Virus record (IMG/VR): IMGVR_UViG_3300007344_000034
Coordinates: 1-57,495 of that record
From: a virus
Length of the DNA stretch: 57,495 bases
Direction: 5' to 3' (one strand)
A program made the position numbers and the translations under genes. Numbering within the stretch: position 1 is the first letter of the stretch; each line of letters opens with the position of its first letter. Below are positions 16,437-21,789 of the stretch, piece after piece. The notes beneath the pieces are model-generated. The model searched no databases and was not told the origin of the DNA. It saw only the letters and a program-made list of their open reading frames with translations.

Positions 16437-16673
16437 ATGCAATTATTTGTATTCGTTATTTCATGGGTGTCAGGCATCTGCCTGATGGGTTCAGGTCTAC
16501 TGGTGGCGTGGGCATCACACACCGTAACAGCTACGTCATTCACCGGTCCAGTGCTTGGTGGGTTACTAGCAATCATCGGGTTCGTACTTGTGATGCTAGG
16601 CATCAACGCATACGAGCAATGGCAAGCCAAACGAAAGCTACGCGATCTGCGTAGCTGGGGAGGTCGGTCATGA
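16437..16673 (+). CDS. small membrane protein, two TM segments
   Basis: 78 residues starting at MQLFVFVISW, chosen because AAAGAGGTAAC lies at ribosome-site distance, the same leader that precedes five other starts in this region. Two membrane segments (about 4-26 and 40-58) flank a short Thr/Ser-rich loop; the C-terminus is basic and cytoplasmic-like (QWQAKRKLRDLRSW). It is the first early gene and overlaps the next by ATGA. It could modify the host envelope or exclude superinfection, which is a guess. No family recognised. Confidence 0.65.
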   Translation: MQLFVFVISWVSGICLMGSGLLVAWASHTVTATSFTGPVLGGLLAIIGFVLVMLGINAYEQWQAKRKLRDLRSWGGRS

Positions 16674-16969
16674 AGACGCTCAAGACACAGATCGATCTAT
16701 TCGACGATGGCATCATCAAGTTGGCATCACAAATGGCTGTCCGATACTTCCATGTGTTCATGGAGTTAAAGACAATGTGGGATCAAGCACCGCAGGTATG
16801 TGACGACGATCACAAGAAGCAAATGCATCGTGCAGACATTCAGTTCCAAGAATACTCACGGATGTCTGGATGTGATCCCTTCCAACTACTGAAGCACGCG
16901 GCGAAGAACAACTTGCTACCAAGCGATGATGTATTCGCCTACTTGTACATGTACAAGTATTCAGACTGA
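16670..16969 (+). CDS. unknown early protein, 99 aa
   Basis: 99 residues, helical, with two Cys and a clustered Asp/His segment (CDDDHKKQMHRAD). The start is an ATG inside the stop of the membrane-protein gene (ATGA) with a strong GGGGAGG site upstream. The gene is followed by a GC-rich hairpin. I do not recognise a family. Position in the first early transcript suggests a host-takeover function, without direct evidence. Confidence 0.6.
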   Translation: MKTLKTQIDLFDDGIIKLASQMAVRYFHVFMELKTMWDQAPQVCDDDHKKQMHRADIQFQEYSRMSGCDPFQLLKHAAKNNLLPSDDVFAYLYMYKYSD

Positions 16970-16976
16970 GTCAATC

Positions 16977-16996
16977 GGCTCCCCTTCGGGGGAGCC
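16977..16996 (+). terminator. hairpin after first early transcript
   Basis: GGCTCCCC, loop TTCG, GGGGAGCC: a perfect 8-bp stem. The following bases (ATTGATGATAG) lack a U-tract, so it may act as a weak terminator or an RNA-stabilising hairpin. The first 30-bp repeat begins three bases after it. Confidence 0.65.
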
Positions 16997-16998
16997 AT

Positions 16999-17028
16999 TG
17001 ATGATAGTTATACGTACTGCGCCGAGCC
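16999..17028 (+). repeat. 30-bp direct repeat, copy 1
   Basis: Reads TGATGATAGTTA, then TACGTA, then CTGCGCCGAGCC. The outer parts are conserved in all five copies and the middle varies. It follows the first terminator hairpin. Confidence 0.75.
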
Positions 17029-17050
17029 GCCGCCGCGTCTAGGGGTCGGA

Positions 17051-17064
17051 CTAACATTTGTTAG
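17051..17064. promoter_or_regulatory. CTAACATTTGTTAG dyad, site 1
   Basis: Flanked as GGA-CTAACATTTGTTAG-TCTGA, giving most of the extended 18-bp dyad. It ends 10 bases before early promoter-like repeat copy 2 and ~25 bases before its TGTATCACAA segment. Confidence 0.75.
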
Positions 17065-17073
17065 TCTGATGGA

Positions 17074-17109
17074 GCGGAATCGTATTTATGTATCACAATT
17101 AGAGACAAT
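17074..17109 (+). promoter_or_regulatory. early promoter-like repeat, copy 2
   Basis: Parts GCGGAATCGTA, TGTATCACAA and TTAGAGACAAT match copy 1 with few changes. GACAAT would be the -10. It ends 53 bases before the start of the 216-residue gene. Confidence 0.55.
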
Positions 17110-17161
17110 ACACACATCGAAGCAATCCCGCTTCGGTGTTCCATAAAAGAGGTAATCACTC

Positions 17162-17812
17162 ATGGAAAATCAAACTAAAGTCGTTGCCGACTCAAAGGCT
17201 ACTAGCGTCCCTTCAATGAACACTGTTATTGCGGAGCTTGAAGGCTTCGCTTCCAAAGCGGTAGATTTTGACACCGCCGCCGAATCAGTGTCGGTAACCT
17301 TGCTCGAATACTTTGGTTATCAGTTCAACACTGAAAAGACGAAGGTTCTGGAAGCGTCAAAGAAAGATGCTTACCCATGGTTCAATCAAGTAGGGGACGC
17401 TATCCAGAAAGCGACCGACGACAATGGCAAAGATCTTCGTAAGTTCCGCGACACTTTATATCTAGCGTTGCATGTGCAAGCGAAGGCGAAGGCTAAAGCG
17501 ATCAACCCGTCCATCACTGATGAAGCCTTGAAGAAGGTTAAATACACGAACCCTTCAAACCGGTTCGACCAAATCAAAAGTGTGGCCAAAGGGATTGTCG
17601 AAGGTTCCCGCCGACTAGGTAAGCGCGGTGCTGACCGCACTGTAACTGAACTTGCATTGCGGGATTGTCACCCTGCATGGGCGCGGCTTGCAAAGCTCGA
17701 AGAACTCACTGACCGCGAAATGAAGATCATGAAAGCACTTGACGCTGTTATCCGCGCATGTGGACACGATCCTCAGAAGGTTGATCTGAAAGCTCTAGGC
17801 TTGAAGAAGTAA
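17162..17812 (+). CDS. unknown early protein, paralogue A
   Basis: 216 residues, hydrophilic, helical, no TM. Its last ~90 residues resemble those of the next gene: SRRLGKRGADRTVTELALRD with HPAWARLAKLEELTDRE, ending GHDPQKVDLKALGLKK. The paralogue ends GHDPQKVDLVKLGLKKS. Start ATG follows AAAAGAGGTAAT at the right distance. It has its own promoter-like repeat and its own strong terminator, so it is a single-gene unit. The conserved basic RRLGKRGAD segment could bind nucleic acid (inference). I recognise no family. Confidence 0.7.
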   Translation: MENQTKVVADSKATSVPSMNTVIAELEGFASKAVDFDTAAESVSVTLLEYFGYQFNTEKTKVLEASKKDAYPWFNQVGDAIQKATDDNGKDLRKFRDTLYLALHVQAKAKAKAINPSITDEALKKVKYTNPSNRFDQIKSVAKGIVEGSRRLGKRGADRTVTELALRDCHPAWARLAKLEELTDREMKIMKALDAVIRACGHDPQKVDLKALGLKK

Positions 17813-17819
17813 CCACAAG

Positions 17820-17845
17820 GCGACCCTTCGGGGTCGCTTTTTTTT
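17820..17845 (+). terminator. intrinsic terminator after paralogue A
   Basis: GCGACCC, loop TTCG, GGGTCGC followed by eight T residues: a textbook rho-independent terminator immediately after the stop codon. Confidence 0.93.
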
Positions 17846-17857
17846 GGCCAAAAATTT

Positions 17858-17887
17858 TGATGATAGTTATCTCCTCTGCGTTGAGCT
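17858..17887 (+). repeat. 30-bp direct repeat, copy 2
   Basis: TGATGATAGTTA, then TCTCCT, then CTGCGTTGAGCT. It starts 32 bases before copy 3, so these two form a near-tandem pair about three helical turns apart. Confidence 0.75.
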
Positions 17888-17889
17888 GT

Positions 17890-17919
17890 TGATGATAGTT
17901 AGACGTTCTGCGCCGAGCC
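17890..17919 (+). repeat. 30-bp direct repeat, copy 3
   Basis: TGATGATAGTTA, then GACGTT, then CTGCGCCGAGCC, closest to copy 1. It is the second of a near-tandem pair. Confidence 0.75.
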
Positions 17920-17942
17920 CCCTGCGCCCGCCATCGGTCAGA

Positions 17943-17956
17943 CTAACTTTTGTTAG
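17943..17956. promoter_or_regulatory. CTAACTTTTGTTAG dyad variant, site 2
   Basis: One base differs from the consensus core, breaking symmetry at one position, but the flanks GA and TC complete the outer dyad. It ends 9 bases before early promoter-like repeat copy 3, as site 1 does relative to copy 2. Confidence 0.7.
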
Positions 17957-17964
17957 TCCGATGA

Positions 17965-18000
17965 GCAGAATCGTATTTATGTACCACAAATAGAGATAAT
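17965..18000 (+). promoter_or_regulatory. early promoter-like repeat, copy 3
   Basis: Parts GCAGAATCGTA, TGTACCACAA and ATAGAGATAAT. GATAAT is a good -10. It ends 44 bases before the GTG start of paralogue B. Confidence 0.55.
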
Positions 18001-18043
18001 GGACTCGTCCAATCAAGGACATAACTAAACAGGAGTTTCCAAA

Positions 18044-18610
18044 GTGGAAAACTTAAATGATGTTGTGGCTAACACAAAAAAGCCAACTGCCAAGGCAGTA
18101 CAGGATGCACTCGTTGCTAACGCAGAGATTGCAGTTTCATCAACTCTTTCAGATGAGGACACCGCGAAAATCCTTAATCTGTTCTACGGTTGCAAGGACA
18201 AGGCATCTGGCTTCAAGTGGTATGAAGTCAAAAATGCCAAGGACTCAACCAAGGAAAAGGAAAAGGAATTGTGGGTTAAATTCCAGAATCCTTACTACAA
18301 GGCATTGCGGACTGCGTTCAAAACCAAGACCGGCAAGGACTTGTCTAATCCTTCCACTTACTGGCTTAGGATTAAGAACGCAGGCAAGGGGCTCGTTGAG
18401 GGCACTCGCAAACTTGGCAAGGGCGCGGACAAGACGCCAGAGGATAGGCTGTTAATTGCAACGTATCCGCGTTGGGCAGAGTATGCTCGTCTTGAGGAGC
18501 CTACCCACCGTCAGGCAGAGATCCAGGATCTCTTGTCTCAACTGATCTTCAAGATCGGACACGATCCACAAAAAGTGGATCTGGTTAAACTGGGGCTCAA
18601 GAAGTCCTAA
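18044..18610 (+). CDS. unknown early protein, paralogue B
   Basis: 188 residues from a GTG preceded by ACAGGAGT. The N-terminal half differs from paralogue A, but the C-terminal ~80 residues align (TRKLGKGADKTPEDRLLIAT, YPRWAEYARLEEPTHRQ, ending GHDPQKVDLVKLGLKKS). Codon choice is shifted towards AAG and CTT compared with paralogue A, suggesting old duplication or separate acquisition. It is very Lys-rich. It also has its own promoter-like repeat and terminator. Function unknown; a DNA-associated early protein is a guess. Confidence 0.7.
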   Translation: MENLNDVVANTKKPTAKAVQDALVANAEIAVSSTLSDEDTAKILNLFYGCKDKASGFKWYEVKNAKDSTKEKEKELWVKFQNPYYKALRTAFKTKTGKDLSNPSTYWLRIKNAGKGLVEGTRKLGKGADKTPEDRLLIATYPRWAEYARLEEPTHRQAEIQDLLSQLIFKIGHDPQKVDLVKLGLKKS

Positions 18611-18617
18611 CCACACG

Positions 18618-18644
18618 GGCAGACCTTCAGGTCTGCCTTTTTTT
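18618..18644 (+). terminator. intrinsic terminator after paralogue B
   Basis: GGCAGACC, loop TTCA, GGTCTGCC, then seven T residues. Strong rho-independent terminator just after the stop codon. Confidence 0.93.
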
Positions 18645-18657
18645 CGCCCGTCATCTA

Positions 18658-18687
18658 CGATGACAGTTACATCCTCTGCGTTGAGCC
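18658..18687 (+). repeat. 30-bp direct repeat, copy 4
   Basis: CGATGACAGTTA, then CATCCT, then CTGCGTTGAGCC. It begins 14 bases after the terminator, as copies 1 and 2 also follow terminators. Confidence 0.7.
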
Positions 18688-18696
18688 ATGCACCTA

Positions 18697-18726
18697 GTGT
18701 GATAGTTACACGACCTGCGTTGAGCC
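18697..18726 (+). repeat. 30-bp direct repeat, copy 5
   Basis: GTGTGATAGTTA, then CACGAC, then CTGCGTTGAGCC. It is the least conserved at the left edge and is 39 bases after copy 4. Confidence 0.65.
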
Positions 18727-18751
18727 ACTGAAGCTGCGGTGACCCATCGGA

Positions 18752-18765
18752 CTAACATTTGTTAG
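18752..18765. promoter_or_regulatory. CTAACATTTGTTAG dyad, site 3
   Basis: Perfect core at the entrance to the AT-rich region. A TGTACCACA segment follows 23 bases later, as at sites 1 and 2, but here no GCAGAATCG promoter-like repeat and no gene follow. Confidence 0.7.
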
Positions 18766-18769
18766 GCTA

Positions 18770-19115
18770 ACCCTAAAAATACAACTTTGTACCACATTGT
18801 AGTATTGTTGTAAAACCACTTTTGTATTGTTATACGCTAAGTTATTGATTTTTAAGTAAAGTATGCTTTGTTGTATTGTTGCGTTTTAAAAACGCTATTT
18901 ATAGAGATTCCAAAGAGTGCCCTCATGCAGATGCAAATCGCAAGAATCTGTCTAGAGGAAACTTATTTATTTAAAAATAAAACAATACAACAATACACCC
19001 ATTTTCACCCCTCAACACCGCGTCGTTACTCGGTTTTGCATTGTTGTATTTTTTTACAACATTAAGACCGTTTTTACAACTTTACAACAATACCCATTAT
19101 TTTGTAATACATAAA
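18770..19115. other. AT-rich non-coding region, candidate replication origin
   Basis: About 345 bases with no convincing gene and strong AT bias. The 9-mer GTATTGTTG occurs at 18802 and 18873 (variant GTATTGTTA at 18824), and its inverse CAACAATAC at 18988 and 19085 (near-copies at 18981 and 19040), so left-half copies face right-half copies. A hairpin GCGTTTT-A-AAAACGC lies at 18881-18895. It is flanked by 30-bp repeats on the left and a strong promoter on the right. The arrangement resembles iteron-type origins; function is inference. Confidence 0.45.
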
Positions 19116-19118
19116 AAC

Positions 19119-19147
19119 TTGACTTTTATGTAACTTTGTGGTACAAT
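19119..19147 (+). promoter_or_regulatory. strong sigma70 promoter with dyad over -10
   Basis: TTGACT, 17-base spacer, TACAAT. The spacer end and -10 form TTGTGGTACAA (19136-19146), an imperfect dyad with TTGT/ACAA arms. It drives the small-gene operon beginning with the 92-residue gene. A CTAACA dyad begins exactly 45 bases after the -10. Confidence 0.85.
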
Positions 19148-19191
19148 ATAAAAATGGGGCGAGATGTGTATGTACTCAGCACCCCATCTGC

Positions 19192-19205
19192 CTAACAAAT
19201 GTTAG
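19192..19205. promoter_or_regulatory. CTAACAAATGTTAG dyad, site 4
   Basis: Lies in the 5' leader of the promoter at 19119, 45 bases past its -10, and is followed by TCAGACCATTAACAA, the same sequence that follows site 7. It could be an operator blocking elongation or part of an RNA leader. Confidence 0.8.
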
Positions 19206-19235
19206 TCAGACCATTAACAATACGAGGTAACTAAT

Positions 19236-19514
19236 ATGTCTATGTCACGTGACGCGCAACGCCTGTTGCGTCAGAAAGCATGGTTCGATAAGAACGGCAA
19301 CGAACACTCACGCCTAATGGCGCAGTACATCTTCATGCAAATGCAGTTGTTGACTGAACACCCACCACAGCGTGGCTCTTACCGCTTCTATGCAAACAAC
19401 AACCCGATGCATCGTGCTATCAAAGCGCATCTTGGTTTCGATGTTGTTGATCCCGCGTGGATGAACAGAGTCACTGATGAAATCGCAGACTCTAGTGCAA
19501 AGCACATTAACTGA
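19236..19514 (+). CDS. unknown early protein, 92 aa
   Basis: 92 residues, Met/His/Arg-rich, likely helical (DAQRLLRQKAWFDKNGNEHS). ATG is preceded by ACGAGGTAACTAAT, the recurrent leader and ribosome site of this region. It is the first gene of the transcript from the strong promoter upstream. No TM, Cys cluster or catalytic motif. Family not recognised. Confidence 0.65.
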   Translation: MSMSRDAQRLLRQKAWFDKNGNEHSRLMAQYIFMQMQLLTEHPPQRGSYRFYANNNPMHRAIKAHLGFDVVDPAWMNRVTDEIADSSAKHIN

Positions 19515-19519
19515 GGAGC

Positions 19520-19533
19520 CTAACAAATGTTAG
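19520..19533. promoter_or_regulatory. CTAACAAATGTTAG dyad, site 5, over a start codon
   Basis: The ATG of the zinc-finger gene is bases 8-10 of the dyad, with GAGGAG just before it. In RNA the arms could pair with the start codon in or near the loop. Either DNA binding or translational control is possible. Confidence 0.7.
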
Positions 19534-19736
19534 TCAGATGTGTTGAGTGTGACGAACCGATCACACCAGTTAAGCGTGCAGAGCTTGGCTACACCATGTG
19601 TTTATCATGCGGCGATAAGCAGGCTCGGGCTACCGTTCGTACAGTAGCTCCAATGCACAAGAGCAACTACATGTTGTTCACCAATCTCGATGACCTGAAA
19701 GGCATCAACAATAAAGGAGGCTTTCACCGTGAGTGA
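19527..19736 (+). CDS. small zinc-finger protein, DksA/TraR-like C4 motif
   Basis: 69 residues. CxxC pairs at Cys5/8 and Cys25/28 around ITPVKRAELGYTMCLSC match the C4 zinc finger of DksA/TraR-type proteins, though the coiled-coil arm of DksA is missing. The rest is basic and short. Its start codon sits inside a CTAACA dyad. DksA-like proteins modulate host RNA polymerase through its secondary channel; without the arm this one may only share the zinc ribbon. Confidence 0.65.
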   Translation: MLVRCVECDEPITPVKRAELGYTMCLSCGDKQARATVRTVAPMHKSNYMLFTNLDDLKGINNKGGFHRE

Positions 19737-19977
19737 AATAAAGAAAATGAAGATATTAAAGAATGAAAAAGTTCCAACTCGCGGTTGGAGCAAGATTGAA
19801 AAGATAATTGATGGTATGGATTTCGATGATTGTGCGGAGTTTGATACCGAGCAAGAGGCGCAAGCCTTTTACTCAGCGGCCAAGCGATTGGTTTACCGCA
19901 AAAACAGCGAGTTTGACGTAGTGAAGAGACGCAAACGTGTATGGAAAGTAGCGAAGGAGTCAAACGATGAGGCATAA
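19729..19977 (+). CDS. unknown small protein, 82 aa
   Basis: 82 residues from a GTG with AAAGGAGG at good distance, overlapping the end of the zinc-finger gene. It is basic at both ends and has an acidic centre (DFDDCAEFDTEQEAQAFYSA). The fold appears to be alpha/beta and no known motif is visible. It belongs to a chain of overlapping small early genes. Function unknown. Confidence 0.6.
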   Translation: MSEIKKMKILKNEKVPTRGWSKIEKIIDGMDFDDCAEFDTEQEAQAFYSAAKRLVYRKNSEFDVVKRRKRVWKVAKESNDEA

Positions 19978-20152
19978 ATTGGAGAACATGGGACAGCTTG
20001 TCTACAACAAAGAGACAGCAGAGGGCGAGATCAACATACCTGAGATTCAATATGACCAAGTGGGGTTAGACATACTCCACGATTGGATCTCTGACTTGCA
20101 AGCGTTATACGACGAGATCAATGAGGAGGTTCGTGGTGAACTACGAAGATGA
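19967..20152 (+). CDS. unknown small acidic protein, 61 aa
   Basis: 61 residues, acidic, helical C-terminus (ILHDWISDLQALYDEINEEV). ATG follows GAAGGAGT. It overlaps both neighbours, consistent with coupled translation. No family recognised. Confidence 0.55.
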   Translation: MRHKLENMGQLVYNKETAEGEINIPEIQYDQVGLDILHDWISDLQALYDEINEEVRGELRR

Positions 20153-20393
20153 GTACGACGAGTACGACGAGACTAGCGGGGGTATTGATTTACGCACGCA
20201 GTTAGATTGCGCCTTGCGGATAATGACGAAAGCACAAGTGGATAACTGGCATACGCAGTTAGAAGTGATTCAACTGCAATGTGAGTTGACCGATGCGAGG
20301 CGGGCTATCCAAAGTCGTGAGTATGCGATAGAGCAACTGCAACAGCAGTTAGACACAGCGCAGACATTGTTGCGAGGAGAAACAAGTGAGTGA
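20136..20393 (+). CDS. small acidic coiled-coil protein
   Basis: 85 residues when started at a GTG six bases after AGGAGG; an ATG 15 bases upstream overlaps that ribosome site and is less likely. The N-terminus is YEDEYDEYDE, very acidic, perhaps DNA-mimic-like. The C-terminal half is a Gln-rich coiled coil (EYAIEQLQQQLDTAQTLL). An anti-host or scaffold role is only a guess from charge. Confidence 0.55.
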   Translation: MNYEDEYDEYDETSGGIDLRTQLDCALRIMTKAQVDNWHTQLEVIQLQCELTDARRAIQSREYAIEQLQQQLDTAQTLLRGETSE

Positions 20394-20589
20394 TCTAAAC
20401 GAGCAAGCGGAAGCAGTCCGCAGACTGAACGATGAGCAACTTGGCGATTTGTTTGAGGTGCTTCATTGGGTGGCGTATTGCCCTGATATTGAGTACATGG
20501 TTCCGCCATATATCGGGCGCAAAGCGCTGAATTTACTTAGAGACAAACAACAGGAGATAGAGAGTAATGCACAAGTCAAAACCAAGTAA
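20386..20589 (+). CDS. unknown small protein, 67 aa
   Basis: 67 residues from a GTG with GCGAGGAG upstream, overlapping the previous stop. Helical (LNEQAEAVRRLNDEQLGDLF), with a middle AYCPDIEYMVPPYIG. Occurs in the chain of overlapping small genes. No family recognised. Confidence 0.55.
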   Translation: MSDLNEQAEAVRRLNDEQLGDLFEVLHWVAYCPDIEYMVPPYIGRKALNLLRDKQQEIESNAQVKTK

Positions 20590-20728
20590 GCACAACCTAG
20601 TGCTTGATCGCCAGAAGGCGAAGGAGTTCATGCGTAAGCGTGAAGAATTGAAACAGAAGCGACTAACAAATGTTAGGGAGACCGACAATGGCAAAAATGT
20701 GGATAGCACCAGACGGGAGATGGAGTAG
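20567..20728 (+). CDS. 53-residue basic peptide spanning a dyad
   Basis: An ATG with GGAGATAGAGAG upstream opens a 53-codon frame overlapping the previous gene and running into the next gene's start. The product is strongly basic (LDRQKAKEFMRKREELKQKR). Codons 33-37 (LTNV and flanks) lie in a CTAACA dyad. The basic helical composition supports a real gene, but translation is unproven; alternatively the stretch is only leader for the next gene. Confidence 0.45.
   Translation: MHKSKPSKHNLVLDRQKAKEFMRKREELKQKRLTNVRETDNGKNVDSTRREME
20663..20676. promoter_or_regulatory. CTAACAAATGTTAG dyad, site 6
   Basis: Lies 11 bases before the ATG of the 323-residue gene; GGGAG immediately follows it as ribosome site. 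The internal ATG of the dyad is in frame with that gene but lacks a ribosome site. Confidence 0.75.
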
Positions 20729-21659
20729 AGCTATGTTCAAGTGTAATGCGTTTCCTCTGTTAGATACCTATATGAAGGCTCTAACACACGAGGAGCAAGT
20801 CGTGCCTATCCGAGGCACAAACCAGAAGCCAATACATATGCGCTCGCGCAAGTATATGCAGATCGCGGTGTTGCCCAACGAAGACGTTGTGTATTTCGAT
20901 GGTTGGGGCACGAAAGGTGAGCCAGTCAATGACAATGACTACATTGTTAAGTGGAAGCCGAATGGTGAGATCCACATCAACGCGCCCATGTACAACTGCG
21001 TGTACGAGCAACTGACTAGCCTGTTAGGTGTAAAGTTCTTCCGAGCTACGAACCTGTTGTGGGTATATATGGATGACGCACTACCGCTACGTCGCTATAC
21101 GGGAGGCACGCCTACGATACTGAAGTGGAAGGATGACCGCCTTGTGTATACGAACCCGCCAGAGGTAACGCAAAAAGCGATTAACCGAGGTGTCGCCAAG
21201 GCGGTGCGTGCAAAGTACAAGAGCATCTATGACTACTTGCGTGGCATGACCAAGGTGCGCGATAGCGTGTACGAGTACAGCGAGTTTATTGATGCGTTCG
21301 ATTTTAAAGCTGATGAACAGTATAGGCAGTTTAATAACAATGCGTATTTCACACTGCACCGCCTGATGCCGAAGATCTCGCTATATGTATCGTTGCCAAA
21401 GCAAGACGACATCGTGGAGTTGATCGGTATGGCTAACGAAGGAGACCTAACTGCATCGCATAAGCTGTGGCTGATATGTGCGTGGAGTAATGGTGGCCAT
21501 AGAAGTTGGCACAGCGAGAATGTGGTGTGTGCGCCTAACCAAGTAATCAAAGCGTTCGATGACTTTATCTTACGCATACATAGAGAGGAGGTTTTCTACG
21601 ATAAAGAAGTGCCTATGGGCAAATTACCAAGCACAGCGAATGAAAAGTTCTTCCGCTGA
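20688..21659 (+). CDS. unknown protein preceding the MoxR-VWA cluster
   Basis: 323 residues from MAKMWIAPDGRWSRAMFKCN; start chosen because GGGAG is at ideal distance. The N-terminal third is beta-rich (YMQIAVLPNEDVVYFDGWGT), the rest mixed, with a Trp-rich WLICAWSNGGHRSWHSENV near the C-terminus. No Walker, nuclease or zinc motif is seen. It is the last gene before the strong promoter of the MoxR gene. No family recognised. Confidence 0.65.
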   Translation: MAKMWIAPDGRWSRAMFKCNAFPLLDTYMKALTHEEQVVPIRGTNQKPIHMRSRKYMQIAVLPNEDVVYFDGWGTKGEPVNDNDYIVKWKPNGEIHINAPMYNCVYEQLTSLLGVKFFRATNLLWVYMDDALPLRRYTGGTPTILKWKDDRLVYTNPPEVTQKAINRGVAKAVRAKYKSIYDYLRGMTKVRDSVYEYSEFIDAFDFKADEQYRQFNNNAYFTLHRLMPKISLYVSLPKQDDIVELIGMANEGDLTASHKLWLICAWSNGGHRSWHSENVVCAPNQVIKAFDDFILRIHREEVFYDKEVPMGKLPSTANEKFFR

Positions 21660-21663
21660 AAAC

Positions 21664-21692
21664 TTGACACAAGACTATAATTGTGGTACAAT
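21664..21692 (+). promoter_or_regulatory. strong sigma70 promoter with dyad over -10
   Basis: TTGACA, 17-base spacer, TACAAT. As at 19119, the end of the spacer plus -10 is TTGTGGTACAA (21681-21691). It begins 5 bases after the stop of the upstream gene and drives the MoxR-VWA genes. Confidence 0.9.
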
Positions 21693-21736
21693 ATACACAC
21701 TGGCGCGGAATGAAGCATTTAGCCAGTGGGGTCGCA

Positions 21737-21750
21737 CTAACATTTGTTAG
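21737..21750. promoter_or_regulatory. CTAACATTTGTTAG dyad, site 7
   Basis: Begins 45 bases after the -10 of the promoter above, the same spacing as site 4. Followed by TCAGACCATTAACAA and the ribosome leader AGAGGTAACTAA of the MoxR gene. Confidence 0.8.
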
Positions 21751-21789
21751 TCAGACCATTAACAACTATTACATTAGAGGTAACTAAAA

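Noticed and set aside
16999-18726. CRISPR array from the 30-bp repeats
   Set aside because: Spacing is irregular (32, 39 and hundreds of bases), copies are interrupted by genes and no cas genes are present; the Cas4-like nuclease is a phage replication-type enzyme.
18868-19065. 65-codon plus-strand frame in the AT-rich region
   Set aside because: No ribosome site, odd composition (Cys/His/Tyr-rich) and the stretch is explained by AT-rich repeats; more likely non-coding.
19527-19736. Full DksA/TraR protein
   Set aside because: Only the C4 zinc motif is present; the coiled-coil arm is too short for DksA function.
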